54,595 nucleotides of DNA. It comes from an uncultured Pelagibacteraceae bacterium. Its GTDB lineage: Bacteria > Pseudomonadota > Alphaproteobacteria > Pelagibacterales > Pelagibacteraceae. The position numbers and the translations under genes are program-made. The notes under the pieces are model-generated. The model searched no databases. It was not told where the DNA came from and saw only the letters and a program-made list of their open reading frames with translations. Location: the NCBI GenBank assembly GCA_902574525.1, contig CACGNQ010000006.1, positions 1 to 54,595 on the forward strand, in the 5' to 3' direction. This document shows, piece by piece, positions 9,081 through 18,858 of this stretch; position 1 is the stretch's first letter; every line of letters starts with the position of its first letter.

Positions 9081-11299
9081 TTTACTAATTGTTTGCCTGT
9101 AGAAAGAGTGTGTTTAATTCTATCTTGTGTTTGCTTGGTCTCAATTAATCGCATAAATGCTTCTAATTCTAAATTATAAAGATTATCCTCACTTAGTTCT
9201 TTATCGATAGAAGTATCACCTCCGCTTAGAACTGTTGCAAGCTCTTCTCCAACTTTAAAGCCATGATCTAAAATAATTTTTTCATTATAAAGTTTTTCTA
9301 AAGATTTTATCATTTTGTCTTTAAGAGGTTTACCAGATAAATTAAATGTACATTCTTTAGGTGGTTGAAAATTTTTATTACTTTCTAATAATTTTTTAGC
9401 CTCCTCCAATAAGCTATTTCTATTCATTACCATTTTATCTTCAGGTCTTAAAAATTTTAATGGTAATGCTTCTACAGTTGATGTAGCTGTTTTTGCATAA
9501 CCTATAATATTGAAAACTTGTAACGGTGCATAATCTGGATCTTTCTTAGCTTCTTCAGTTTGTGACCATCTCCATAATACTTCCTTACATCCGCCTCCTG
9601 CGGGAACAACTCCTACTCCAGTTTCAACTAGTCCCATTACAATATTAGTATGAGATACAACAAAATTTGATTGAATTGCAACTTCTTCTCCTCCACCTAA
9701 CACTAATCCTGATGGTGCTGAAATTACAGGGTGCTTAGAATATTTTAAATGTTTACAAGTTTGTTGAAAATATTTTATAAAATTTTCAACTGATTTAAAA
9801 TCACCTTTTTCAACAAATTCCATTGTATATTTTAAATTAACACCCGCTGAAAATTGCATACTTTCATTAATTATTATTAAAGGTTTATCGGTCGCATTTT
9901 TTAGTGCATCCATAGAATCATAATCTAAAGCGCAAGCTTTCGTAGTAAATTCTACGATATTAAAATCTTTAAATCTAAGTATGTCAGCAGACTTATTTTT
10001 GTCGACCTTTATTGCTCTTGGTTTTATTTTTCCCAGTGTTTCAATATCAGTATATAATTGACGTTCGCCATAAAAGTTTTCGTCTTTTGTTTTTGATAAA
10101 TTTTCTAAGAAAGAATTCCCTTTCACATCTTTTACTTTGTCAAAAAAATTTCTGACACCAATCGATTTTAACATTTCAAATGGCCCCATAGACCAATTAA
10201 AACCTAGTCTCATAGCTTCATCAATATCATTAAATTTATCTGTAATACCTGGAACTAAAGATGATGAATATTTTATAATCTTTGATATTACTGACCAAGC
10301 GTATTCACCAAACTTATCTTTTCTGTTTATTAGTGCATTTAAATTTACTGTTTCAATGCCTAGTTCGATTTTTTTCGATGGTGAGTATTCCCCTGTTTCA
10401 AGGTTAATTGCTTCTAATACTTTTTTATTCTCTTGCTTATTCATTCTATAGAAGCCACCCTTGCCTTTTCTGCCAGTATAGCCATCATTAATTAATTTAG
10501 TGATAAGTGGAATTTCTTTCGCAACTTGTTGAAATGGATCGTTTTCGGGAAGTTCTTTAATAAAACTTTTTAAAACATCTGACATAAGGTCTATACCAAT
10601 TAAATCGTATAAACCAAATACTCCTGTTTTTGGTATACCCATTGGTCTTCCGAATATTGCATCAGCCTCCTCGATAGATAAATTCATTTTAAAAGCTTCA
10701 GTCATTGCAACTTGCATCGCAAATACACCAATTCTATTTCCTAAAAATCCTGGGGTATCATTACAAATAATTGCCCCCTTACCTAATTCATGCTCACAAA
10801 ATTTTTTAAGATAATTTATTTTATCTAAATCCGAGCTCTCACTTTTAACAATTTCTAAAAGTCCCATATATCTAACTGGATTGAAAAAATGCGTAATACA
10901 AAAATCTTTTTTATCTTCATCCGATAACTTTTCTGACAATATGCTAATTGGTATAGATGATGTATTTGAGGATACTATTGTATTTTTTTTCCTAGTATCA
11001 AATATTTTTTTATAAATATCATGCTTTATATCAATTCTTTCAACAACAGCCTCGACTATCCAGTCTGCTTCTGCAACTTCATTAAAATTATCATTTATAT
11101 TTCCAATATTAATTCCATTAATTTTTGACTTATCAATTAGCAGAGGAGGTCTAGATTTTTGAATTCTTTCTTTTGCTTTTTGACTTATTTCTGTTGTTAA
11201 GTCTAATAATGTGACTGGAATATTTGCATTACAAAGATGAGCAGCAATACCACTCCCCATCGTTCCTGAACCAATAACAACTACTTTATTTATTTTCAT
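9077..11299 (-). CDS. 3-hydroxyacyl-CoA dehydrogenase / enoyl-CoA hydratase fusion
   Basis: N-terminal GSGTMGSGIAAHLCNANIPVTLLD (NAD-binding HAD), C-terminal SAPSGLVLGGGEEVAIQSNFVVSHTN (crotonase). Confidence 0.92.
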   Translation of the reverse strand: MKINKVVVIGSGTMGSGIAAHLCNANIPVTLLDLTTEISQKAKERIQKSRPPLLIDKSKINGINIGNINDNFNEVAEADWIVEAVVERIDIKHDIYKKIFDTRKKNTIVSSNTSSIPISILSEKLSDEDKKDFCITHFFNPVRYMGLLEIVKSESSDLDKINYLKKFCEHELGKGAIICNDTPGFLGNRIGVFAMQVAMTEAFKMNLSIEEADAIFGRPMGIPKTGVFGLYDLIGIDLMSDVLKSFIKELPENDPFQQVAKEIPLITKLINDGYTGRKGKGGFYRMNKQENKKVLEAINLETGEYSPSKKIELGIETVNLNALINRKDKFGEYAWSVISKIIKYSSSLVPGITDKFNDIDEAMRLGFNWSMGPFEMLKSIGVRNFFDKVKDVKGNSFLENLSKTKDENFYGERQLYTDIETLGKIKPRAIKVDKNKSADILRFKDFNIVEFTTKACALDYDSMDALKNATDKPLIIINESMQFSAGVNLKYTMEFVEKGDFKSVENFIKYFQQTCKHLKYSKHPVISAPSGLVLGGGEEVAIQSNFVVSHTNIVMGLVETGVGVVPAGGGCKEVLWRWSQTEEAKKDPDYAPLQVFNIIGYAKTATSTVEALPLKFLRPEDKMVMNRNSLLEEAKKLLESNKNFQPPKECTFNLSGKPLKDKMIKSLEKLYNEKIILDHGFKVGEELATVLSGGDTSIDKELSEDNLYNLELEAFMRLIETKQTQDRIKHTLSTGKQLVN

Positions 11300-11349
11300 G
11301 GAATATTTTTATATTAAATTTAGTTGTGACATGGAATAAAAAAATTGTC

Positions 11350-13413
11350 TTAATTTAGTTTTTGTTGTTTTTTTAAATCATTAATCTTAATGTGGCAACG
11401 AATTGCGTTTCCATTTTCATCTATTTGCCAAGGGGGAACATTAGTTTTGCAAATTTCACCTAGAATCCTTGGGCACCTACCTTGAAAAGAACAGCCCTTT
11501 TCTGGTGGCTTCTCTTCAACAATATCCTCTGCAACTAATTTTGGTTTTACATCAGGATCTGGTTCTAAAACAGCACCTAAAAGAACTTCTGTATAAGGAT
11601 GAGAAGGAAATTTGTAGACACTGTCTGATGGGCCAATCTCACATAATCTACCTTGATACAAAACAGCAACCCTATCACTTATTGCTCTCACAACTGCTAA
11701 GTCATGAGAAACAAATATATACGTTGTGCCAAAATCTTCTTTAAGTTCTTGCAGTAAATTTAAAACAGCAGCTTGAACTGAAACATCTAATGCAGATGTA
11801 ACTTCATCACAAAGAATAATATCAGGTTTTGCAGCAAATGCTCTTGCTACAGCTACTCTTTGCTTCTCTCCTCCTGAAAGTTGTCTAGGATATCTTGTAA
11901 GATAAAATTCCCCCAATCTTACCTTTTCTAAAACTTCTATAATTTTCTGTTTCAACTCCTCACCAGTCAAACCGAAATATAGTTTTAGTGGCTGTGATAC
12001 TATTTCCTCTACTGTATGATTTGGATTAAGAGATTCATCTGGATTTTGGAAAATCAATTGAATAGCCCTCAAATTATTTGCATCTCTTTTTTTAAGATCA
12101 TTTGATAATATTTTTTTTTTATCAAATTTAATTGTACCATCTTTCGTTTTTATTAGACCTGCAATTGATTTTAGAATAGTAGATTTTCCACTACCTGACT
12201 CGCCAACTAAAGCTAGTGTTTCACCTTTATCAATATTAATATTTATATCTTTGACTGTTGGATTGCTATCATCAATCTTATTTAATAATTGCTCCAAAAA
12301 TTTCTGTTTAGCATAACTAATAGATACCGAAGAAATATCTAAAATCTCATTTTTTTGAATTTTTTTAATTAATTGTTTTGAGGAACTTGTGTCTATGCTT
12401 TTTTGTTTATGAAGTTTTTTATGATTAAAGCATCTGACGCTAGTATTAAACTCATTTACAAATTCCAGTTCTGGAGAATTTATTTTACATTTATCCTCTG
12501 CAAATTGGCATCTTACATAAAAACTGCATCCTTGTTTAATTGTTCCAGGCTGTGGCTGACTGCCAGACATCGAGTCAGGCAAACCTGAAAGGGTTAACTT
12601 TGGTATAGATTTTAATAATCCATAAGTATACGGATGGATAGGATTTTTTAGAATATTTCTAACTGGACCATCTAAAACTATTTCACCCGAATACATTACA
12701 ATTACTCTATCGCTAACTTGTGCAATCGCACCTAGGTCATGACTAACATAAACCATCGAAGTGCCAGTATCTTTTGCAATAAAATTAAGTAACTCTAGTA
12801 CATGTGCTTGGGTTGTAACATCTAAGCCAGTAGTAGGTTCGTCTAATAGTAATAAATCTGGATTACCTGCTAAAGCCATTGCTACAGCTACTCTTTGTTG
12901 TTGACCGCCTGAAAGTTCATGTGGGTATCTTTTGGCAATTGCTTCTGGAGAAGGTAGCCTTACTTTGTTTAGTAATTCAGAAATTTTATTATCTCTATTT
13001 TCTTTTTTAAGATTGGTGTGTAATTTTAAGGCTTCATCTATCTGATATCCAATTTTTAAATTTGGTGTCAAAGACTGTCCAGCATTTTGGGGTATCATTG
13101 CAATTTTTCTTCCACGAATACCTTCTAGTTCTCTGTTTTTCATTTTTAAAATATTATTTGATTGATACAAGCATTCACCTGAAATTGTGTATAATCCATG
13201 CTTAACATATCCCATCATTGCTAAAGCAAGAGTACTTTTACCTGATCCGGATTCTCCTACGATGCCAACTGTTTCTCCTTTTTTAATTTTTGTATTAATA
13301 TTTTTTAAAATTGAAATTTGTTGACCTTTTTTACTCGTAAAACCAATTGATAAATTTTTAATTTCTTGGACTACCTGTTGCATTTTAAACTGGGGCTTTT
13401 GTTGATCTATCAA
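11350..13413 (-). CDS. Dipeptide/oligopeptide ABC transporter, fused double ATP-binding protein (start may be 13383)
   Basis: Two complete ABC units (GESGSGKST / LSGGQQQRVAVA and GESGSGKST / LSGGEKQRVAVA) with Opp/Dpp C-terminal Cys motifs (GCSFYVRCQFAEDKC, GCSFQGRCP). ATG at 13383 removes the 29-nt overlap with the upstream gene. Confidence 0.95.
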   Translation of the reverse strand: MIDQQKPQFKMQQVVQEIKNLSIGFTSKKGQQISILKNINTKIKKGETVGIVGESGSGKSTLALAMMGYVKHGLYTISGECLYQSNNILKMKNRELEGIRGRKIAMIPQNAGQSLTPNLKIGYQIDEALKLHTNLKKENRDNKISELLNKVRLPSPEAIAKRYPHELSGGQQQRVAVAMALAGNPDLLLLDEPTTGLDVTTQAHVLELLNFIAKDTGTSMVYVSHDLGAIAQVSDRVIVMYSGEIVLDGPVRNILKNPIHPYTYGLLKSIPKLTLSGLPDSMSGSQPQPGTIKQGCSFYVRCQFAEDKCKINSPELEFVNEFNTSVRCFNHKKLHKQKSIDTSSSKQLIKKIQKNEILDISSVSISYAKQKFLEQLLNKIDDSNPTVKDININIDKGETLALVGESGSGKSTILKSIAGLIKTKDGTIKFDKKKILSNDLKKRDANNLRAIQLIFQNPDESLNPNHTVEEIVSQPLKLYFGLTGEELKQKIIEVLEKVRLGEFYLTRYPRQLSGGEKQRVAVARAFAAKPDIILCDEVTSALDVSVQAAVLNLLQELKEDFGTTYIFVSHDLAVVRAISDRVAVLYQGRLCEIGPSDSVYKFPSHPYTEVLLGAVLEPDPDVKPKLVAEDIVEEKPPEKGCSFQGRCPRILGEICKTNVPPWQIDENGNAIRCHIKINDLKKQQKLN

Positions 13414-14275
13414 TGCCTAAAGCTTTTGCAAAAGCATCTGCTGTTAAATTAATACCAATTATAAGTGAACTTAATCCAAATATTGGAGCAAGAACTGACC
13501 AATATGCAAACGACATTAATCCTCTTGCATTAGATATCATTAAACCCCAATCAGGAGTTGGAGGACTTACACCGAAACCTAAAAAAGATAATGAGCTAAA
13601 ACCTAACAACATCCATGACCACCTCATTGCACCCTCAACCATAATCGCATCTCTCACATTAGGCAGTATTTCATTCCAAATTATAGAAAAGTTACTATGA
13701 CCTCTAGCTCTTGCAGAAACTATAAAATCTTTAGCGATTACATCATGTGTTGCAGCTCTTGCAACTCTTACAATTCCCTTTCCATAAAAGAATCCTAGAG
13801 CAGGAATTAAAACTATTATGGATGTGCCAAGTAAAGACACTATTAACAGCATAGCAAGTATCCATGGAATAGATAAAAACGCATCAATTATTCTCATAAC
13901 AACATCATCAATTTTTCCTCCAACTAAACCACAAAAAATACCAACTGCACCTCCCCACAACAGGGCAATTAAAGAACCAAAAAAAGTAACTGTTAAAGCT
14001 GTACGACCTCCTAATATGGTTCTTGTAAAAACATCTCTACCTAAGCTATCTGTTCCAAACCAATATTCCGAAGATGGTGGTTGTAACATCAAAGATGGAT
14101 CTATAGCTTTATAATCATGAGGTACATACAAAGGGCTTGTTATTGCAAGCGTTACATGAAAAATTAAAATTATTAAGCCAATTAAACCTGATGGTCTTGA
14201 TACCATGGTTAAAATAACTTCTAATACTTTTGAAATAGTATTTTTTGGTTTTTCTTCTTTAATAGTTGAGTTCAT
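13385..14275 (-). CDS. dppC: ABC permease, DppC type
   Basis: YWFGTDSLGRDVFTRTILGGRTAL and FIVSARARGHSNFSIIWNEILPN motifs. Confidence 0.92.
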   Translation of the reverse strand: MNSTIKEEKPKNTISKVLEVILTMVSRPSGLIGLIILIFHVTLAITSPLYVPHDYKAIDPSLMLQPPSSEYWFGTDSLGRDVFTRTILGGRTALTVTFFGSLIALLWGGAVGIFCGLVGGKIDDVVMRIIDAFLSIPWILAMLLIVSLLGTSIIVLIPALGFFYGKGIVRVARAATHDVIAKDFIVSARARGHSNFSIIWNEILPNVRDAIMVEGAMRWSWMLLGFSSLSFLGFGVSPPTPDWGLMISNARGLMSFAYWSVLAPIFGLSSLIIGINLTADAFAKALGIDRSTKAPV

Positions 14276-15228
14276 TTTTTAATTTGAAGTGATTTTAATC
14301 TAGGATTTAACATTAAAGTTAATAAATCCGCGATCAGGTTAATAACGACATATATAGAAGCTAAAATAATTGCTAAAGCTTGCACAACTGGTAAATCTCT
14401 ATTTGAAATAGACTCTATTACTAATCGACCTAAGCCAGGATAATTAAATACTACTTCTGTAACAACTACTCCACCTAATAACCATGCAATTGTTAAGGCA
14501 ACTACATTAATTGCTGGCAATAATGCATTTGGTAATACATGTTTAAATACCATTTTCCAATAAGGTACACCTTTGAGTATTGCCATTTGAACATAGTCTG
14601 ATGACATAACTTGTATAACGCTTGATCTTACCATTCTGGCCATATGAGCAGTCATAATCATTGAAATTGCAATTACAGGTAAAATTATATTTGGCAACAA
14701 TTCTGATATTGAAGCACCTGTTGGCACTATAACTATTCCGGGCAACCATTCTAACCAAATTGCAACAATTAATATTAATAAAGTTGCGCTTATAAATTCA
14801 GGAATTGTCATTGAAAAAATTGTAAAAGTCGAAATTATTATATCTGGTAATTTATCTCTCCATAATGCTGTGATAATACCCAACAATAAAGCAATTGGAA
14901 TTCCTATCAAAATTGAAGCTGACGCCAAAACTAATGAATTTTTTACTCTTGGGCCTAACACATCATTTATTTTCATTTCGCCACTCAATGAATAACCAAA
15001 ATCACCTTGGATTACACCTACTGCCCAATTAACATATCTTTCATAAGCTGGGATATCCAATCCTAATCTTTTATAACATGCCTCAAGAGCAGCACCGTAG
15101 GCCTCTCGTTCAAGATAAGTTGTGCACGCATCACCTGGTAAAACCTCAACACCAACAAAAGTAATTAATGAGACAATAAATAAAGTTATCAATCCAAGAA
15201 GAATTCTTTTTAAAACTAAAATTAACAT
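14272..15228 (-). CDS. dppB: ABC permease, DppB type
   Basis: Hydrophobic; YVQMAILKGVPYWKMVFKHVLPNALLPAINVVAL; 4-nt overlap with dppC. Confidence 0.92.
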   Translation of the reverse strand: MLILVLKRILLGLITLFIVSLITFVGVEVLPGDACTTYLEREAYGAALEACYKRLGLDIPAYERYVNWAVGVIQGDFGYSLSGEMKINDVLGPRVKNSLVLASASILIGIPIALLLGIITALWRDKLPDIIISTFTIFSMTIPEFISATLLILIVAIWLEWLPGIVIVPTGASISELLPNIILPVIAISMIMTAHMARMVRSSVIQVMSSDYVQMAILKGVPYWKMVFKHVLPNALLPAINVVALTIAWLLGGVVVTEVVFNYPGLGRLVIESISNRDLPVVQALAIILASIYVVINLIADLLTLMLNPRLKSLQIKK

Positions 15229-15280
15229 AATAATGATTATAAATATTTAATTTAAATATATTTATAATAAATGAATTAGA

Positions 15281-15310
15281 TTTTACAGGCCTAATTAAAG
15301 GCCTGTAAAA
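15281..15310. other. Intercistronic hairpin between dppA-like and dppB
   Basis: TTTTACAGGCC-TAATTAAA-GGCCTGTAAAA, perfect 11-bp stem, 8-nt loop. Confidence 0.75.
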
Positions 15311-15322
15311 AAAGTTTTTGTA

Positions 15323-16810
15323 TTAGTCTACTTTTAGCTTATGCCAACGCACAGAAAAAACTTCTACATCATCTAAATTTTTAACTCTAGATGAAGTTAT
15401 AACAAGTTTAGATACGTGATAAGGAATCATTGTACCAGACTCTTCCCATAAAGTTTTTTGAGCATTTTGGTAAGCTTTTTTTCTTTTACCGAAGTTCAAT
15501 TCACCTCTTGCATCAGATAAATTTTTATCGAATGCACTATTTTTGAAAAATGACTCATTCCATTTTGCTCCACTATGATAAGCTTCGTGAAGAATACTAT
15601 CTGCTGGTCTTTCATTCCAACGAGTCATTGCTACTGCTTTTTTCATCCAAGTTTCTTTCCAGTAACTTTTTGAAGGTGTCATTTTAACTTCAGCTTTAAT
15701 CCCTGCTTTAGCTAATTGCTGTTGTAATACTTCACCAATTGTTGGCCAAGTAGGTTCTTTAGTTGATACGTGTATTACCATATCAAAACCGTCTGGATAT
15801 CCTGCTTCTTTAAGAAGTTTTTTAGCTTTCTTAATATCTTGAGGACATTTCATTTTTAGACGATATTGATCTGATGGTGCAACAGGTGTATCGCAAGATA
15901 CAGTAGCTGCTCCTCCCATAACTAAATCAACAAGCTCTTGTCTATCAACTGCTAATCTAACTGCTTTTCTTACTTTTGGATCGTCGAATGGAGCTGTGTC
16001 TGTTCTCATAACCATACCTCTCCAGTTCCCGGTTGGTACTACAGAAACGTTAAATTTTTTATTGCCGTCGAAAATTTTTTTCTGACTAAACGGAACATAT
16101 CTATTCATATCAATCTGACCAGTAAGAAGTGCTTGAACTCTTGCTTCCCCATCAGGTATAGCAATTACATGCACTTCACCTACACCAGGTTCACCTTCCC
16201 AATAATCTGGATTTGCTTTAAGAACAGTTGTTCCTTCTGGATCAAATGTGTCTACTTTAAATGGTCCAGTACCTATACCAGTTTTACCAATTGTATCACC
16301 AGAGCCTGAAGGTATCATTCTTAATCTGTAATCAGTTAATAATAATGGAAAATCTGCAAATGAAGTATTTAATTTCATTTTTACAGTATGTGAATCTACT
16401 ACTTCAATGTCAGTAACAGAACTCATACTTTTCTTAGCCGGAGATCCAATATCTGGATCTTTAACTCGCATTAACGAATATTTAACATCCTCTGCATCAA
16501 AGTCAGAACCATCGTGAAATTTAATTCCTTTACGAAGGTTGAAAGTCCATTCAGTTGCTTCAGAGTTCGCCGACCATTTTGTTGCTAATGATGCAGAAAC
16601 TTTTCCTTTTAAATCTTTTCTTACTAAACGATTTTGAGTCATTATAACCACTTGGAATAAACGACCTTTAGTAATTGCATCAAGGTTTGTATCTTTTCCA
16701 AAGCCAAGATCATGCGATAATTTAAAAACTCCGCTAGATGCATTTGCTAATGAAAAAGACAACATTAAAGATATCAATGAAAATGATATCACTTTGTATA
16801 TTTGTTTCAT
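15323..16810 (-). CDS. Extracellular solute-binding protein family 5 (dipeptide/oligopeptide type)
   Basis: Signal peptide; LATKWSANSEATEWTFNLRKGIKFHDGSDFDAEDVKYSL and TGPFKVDTFDPEGTTVLKANPDYW. Confidence 0.95.
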   Translation of the reverse strand: MKQIYKVISFSLISLMLSFSLANASSGVFKLSHDLGFGKDTNLDAITKGRLFQVVIMTQNRLVRKDLKGKVSASLATKWSANSEATEWTFNLRKGIKFHDGSDFDAEDVKYSLMRVKDPDIGSPAKKSMSSVTDIEVVDSHTVKMKLNTSFADFPLLLTDYRLRMIPSGSGDTIGKTGIGTGPFKVDTFDPEGTTVLKANPDYWEGEPGVGEVHVIAIPDGEARVQALLTGQIDMNRYVPFSQKKIFDGNKKFNVSVVPTGNWRGMVMRTDTAPFDDPKVRKAVRLAVDRQELVDLVMGGAATVSCDTPVAPSDQYRLKMKCPQDIKKAKKLLKEAGYPDGFDMVIHVSTKEPTWPTIGEVLQQQLAKAGIKAEVKMTPSKSYWKETWMKKAVAMTRWNERPADSILHEAYHSGAKWNESFFKNSAFDKNLSDARGELNFGKRKKAYQNAQKTLWEESGTMIPYHVSKLVITSSRVKNLDDVEVFSVRWHKLKVD

Positions 16811-16862
16811 AAATTAACCCCTCTTTTTAAAATATAAAGTTAACAATTCGTTACTTCGAGAT

Positions 16863-16882
16863 CAATAAAGAAAACTTTATTG
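16863..16882. promoter_or_regulatory. 8-bp inverted repeat in the divergent dppA/gcvT-like intergenic region
   Basis: CAATAAAG-AAAA-CTTTATTG; position suits an operator, function not demonstrated. Confidence 0.35.
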
Positions 16883-16926
16883 TTTTATTGACATTTGTTG
16901 TTTAATAATCATCTAAGGTAAATAAA

Positions 16927-18153
16927 ATGCATGATACGCTAAAAAAAGTCAGATTTTCTATTAAACCAACAAAATTGAATGGCGGTAATGAGGTTGAGCT
17001 AGCAAGAACTCTTCCAATTCACCCTCTCACATATCAAGAACTGCCTTATGACCCTGAATATTCACATTATGCAGGGAGACTAACTTTAGAAAAACTCTCA
17101 AATGCTACTCCTGAGGAAATGTATTGGAAAACAAGAAAAGAAATTATTTTAAGACATACTGGAGAATATCCATATGAGATATCTGGTCCAGATTCATTAA
17201 AGTTTTTAGAAAGAATTTTTCCAAGAAACATTTCAAGAGTAAAAGTTGGAAGATGTTCTTACCAATTTGCATGTTACCATGATGGTGGGATGATCACCGA
17301 CGGAATTCTTTTACGATTAGAAGATCAAAAATATTGGTTTGCACAAGCTGATGGAGATCTTTTTTCATGGTACAAAGCAAACTCTGAAGGTTATGAGGTG
17401 AAAATATCTGATCCAAATGTATGGATTAGTCAAATTCAAGGTCCTAAATCTATGGAACTTTTGTCAAAATTAATAAAAGAGGATACAGCAAAAACATGGA
17501 ATTATTTTGATTGTAAGGAAGTTACAATTTTAAATGAAAAAGTTATTATTAGTAGAACTGGATTTACCAACGAACTAGGTTGGGAAATATATTTTAGACC
17601 TGAAAATAATTCCGAAAAAATTGGAGATTTAATTCTTTCTGAGGGACAAAAAATGGGAATGATTTTAACAGCTACACCATCCTTTAGAGGCAGAAGAATA
17701 GAGGCAGGCCTTCTTTCAGCTGGACAAGATTTTAATAAAAATACAAATCCTTTCTCAGTTGGTCTGGGAAAATTTGTAGATTTAGATAAAAAGGATTTTA
17801 TTGGAAAAAATGCACTATCAAACATTGAGAAAAAGTGCAGAACATGGGGACTGAGAATTAAGGAAAGTGTAGCATTAAAAGGTGAAAGTATTTTTATTGA
17901 AAACAAACTAATCGGAAAAGTTACATCAAGTACTTGGTCACCTTTTCAGGTTTGTGGTGTAGCAATAATTCATTTAAACAATGATAATATTGGTCCAGGA
18001 TCTGTAATAGATGTTAAGTGTTTAGATGGGAATCTATATAAAGGTGAGATTTGCAAATTACCAATGTACGATGAGAAAAACGAAATAGTTCGTGGGTTAT
18101 CGAAAAATATACCTAGTAAACCAGAACCTTGGGCAGGAATTAAGAAAAATTAA
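16927..18153 (+). CDS. GcvT/aminomethyltransferase-family protein (paralog 1)
   Basis: KFLERIFPRNISRVKVGRCSYQFACYHDGGMITDGILLRL, ISRTGFTNELGWEIYF, RRIEAGLLSAGQDF...KFVDLDKKDFIGKNAL: folate-binding GcvT fold. Confidence 0.85.
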   Translation: MHDTLKKVRFSIKPTKLNGGNEVELARTLPIHPLTYQELPYDPEYSHYAGRLTLEKLSNATPEEMYWKTRKEIILRHTGEYPYEISGPDSLKFLERIFPRNISRVKVGRCSYQFACYHDGGMITDGILLRLEDQKYWFAQADGDLFSWYKANSEGYEVKISDPNVWISQIQGPKSMELLSKLIKEDTAKTWNYFDCKEVTILNEKVIISRTGFTNELGWEIYFRPENNSEKIGDLILSEGQKMGMILTATPSFRGRRIEAGLLSAGQDFNKNTNPFSVGLGKFVDLDKKDFIGKNALSNIEKKCRTWGLRIKESVALKGESIFIENKLIGKVTSSTWSPFQVCGVAIIHLNNDNIGPGSVIDVKCLDGNLYKGEICKLPMYDEKNEIVRGLSKNIPSKPEPWAGIKKN

Positions 18154-18162
18154 ATTTCTTAA

Positions 18163-18858
18163 ATGAAAAGAGTCGAAAAAAAAATTATATCTATTGGAGG
18201 TGGTGGATTTACTCATCAGTCTGATAAAATTTTAGATGAGTTTGTAATTAATCAAAAAATAAAAAGAAATATTAAATTTGGCTTTTTACCGACAGCAAGT
18301 AAAGATAACCCTAATAAAATTAAATCATTTTACAAAGAATTAAAGAAATATGATTTAGAACTATCTCATTTTGAACTTTGTTCAGAAGTAGAGGGTTTTT
18401 CAGATTGGATTAAGGATAAGGATATAATTTATGTTGGAGGAGGAGATACTTATTTTATGCTTAACTTATGGCAAAGACATAAATTATATAAAAATTTCAA
18501 AGATGCTTATAATGCGGGTATCATTTTATCAGGTGTAAGTGCTGGCGCTGTGTGTTGGTTTGAATGGATATTAACCGACTCTTTAGGAAGAGGATACAAG
18601 CCTCTAAAAGGAATGAACTTTATCTCGGGAAGCTGCACACCTCACGCATCTAAAAAAAATCGATTAACTGAATTTGAATTGAACATCAAAAATAAAAAAA
18701 TACCTTCTGGAATTGCTATAGATGATGAAGCTGCAGTGCTTTTTATTAATGGTAAACCAAACACAGTATGTTCGTCTAAAAAAAATAGATCTGCGTATTT
18801 TATCAATAAAAATAATAGAATTCTCTTAAATGATCATATAAAAAAAACTTATGAATAA
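18163..18858 (+). CDS. Peptidase E-like (S51) serine peptidase
   Basis: YVGGGDTYFML and GVSAGAVCWFE (nucleophile elbow) typical of S51. Confidence 0.82.
   Translation: MKRVEKKIISIGGGGFTHQSDKILDEFVINQKIKRNIKFGFLPTASKDNPNKIKSFYKELKKYDLELSHFELCSEVEGFSDWIKDKDIIYVGGGDTYFMLNLWQRHKLYKNFKDAYNAGIILSGVSAGAVCWFEWILTDSLGRGYKPLKGMNFISGSCTPHASKKNRLTEFELNIKNKKIPSGIAIDDEAAVLFINGKPNTVCSSKKNRSAYFINKNNRILLNDHIKKTYE

Noticed and set aside
10137-14758. ORFs at 10137, 11469, 12403, 13413, 13818 (+) and 14543 (-)
   Set aside because: All lie within strongly supported fadB-like and ABC transporter genes in other frames.
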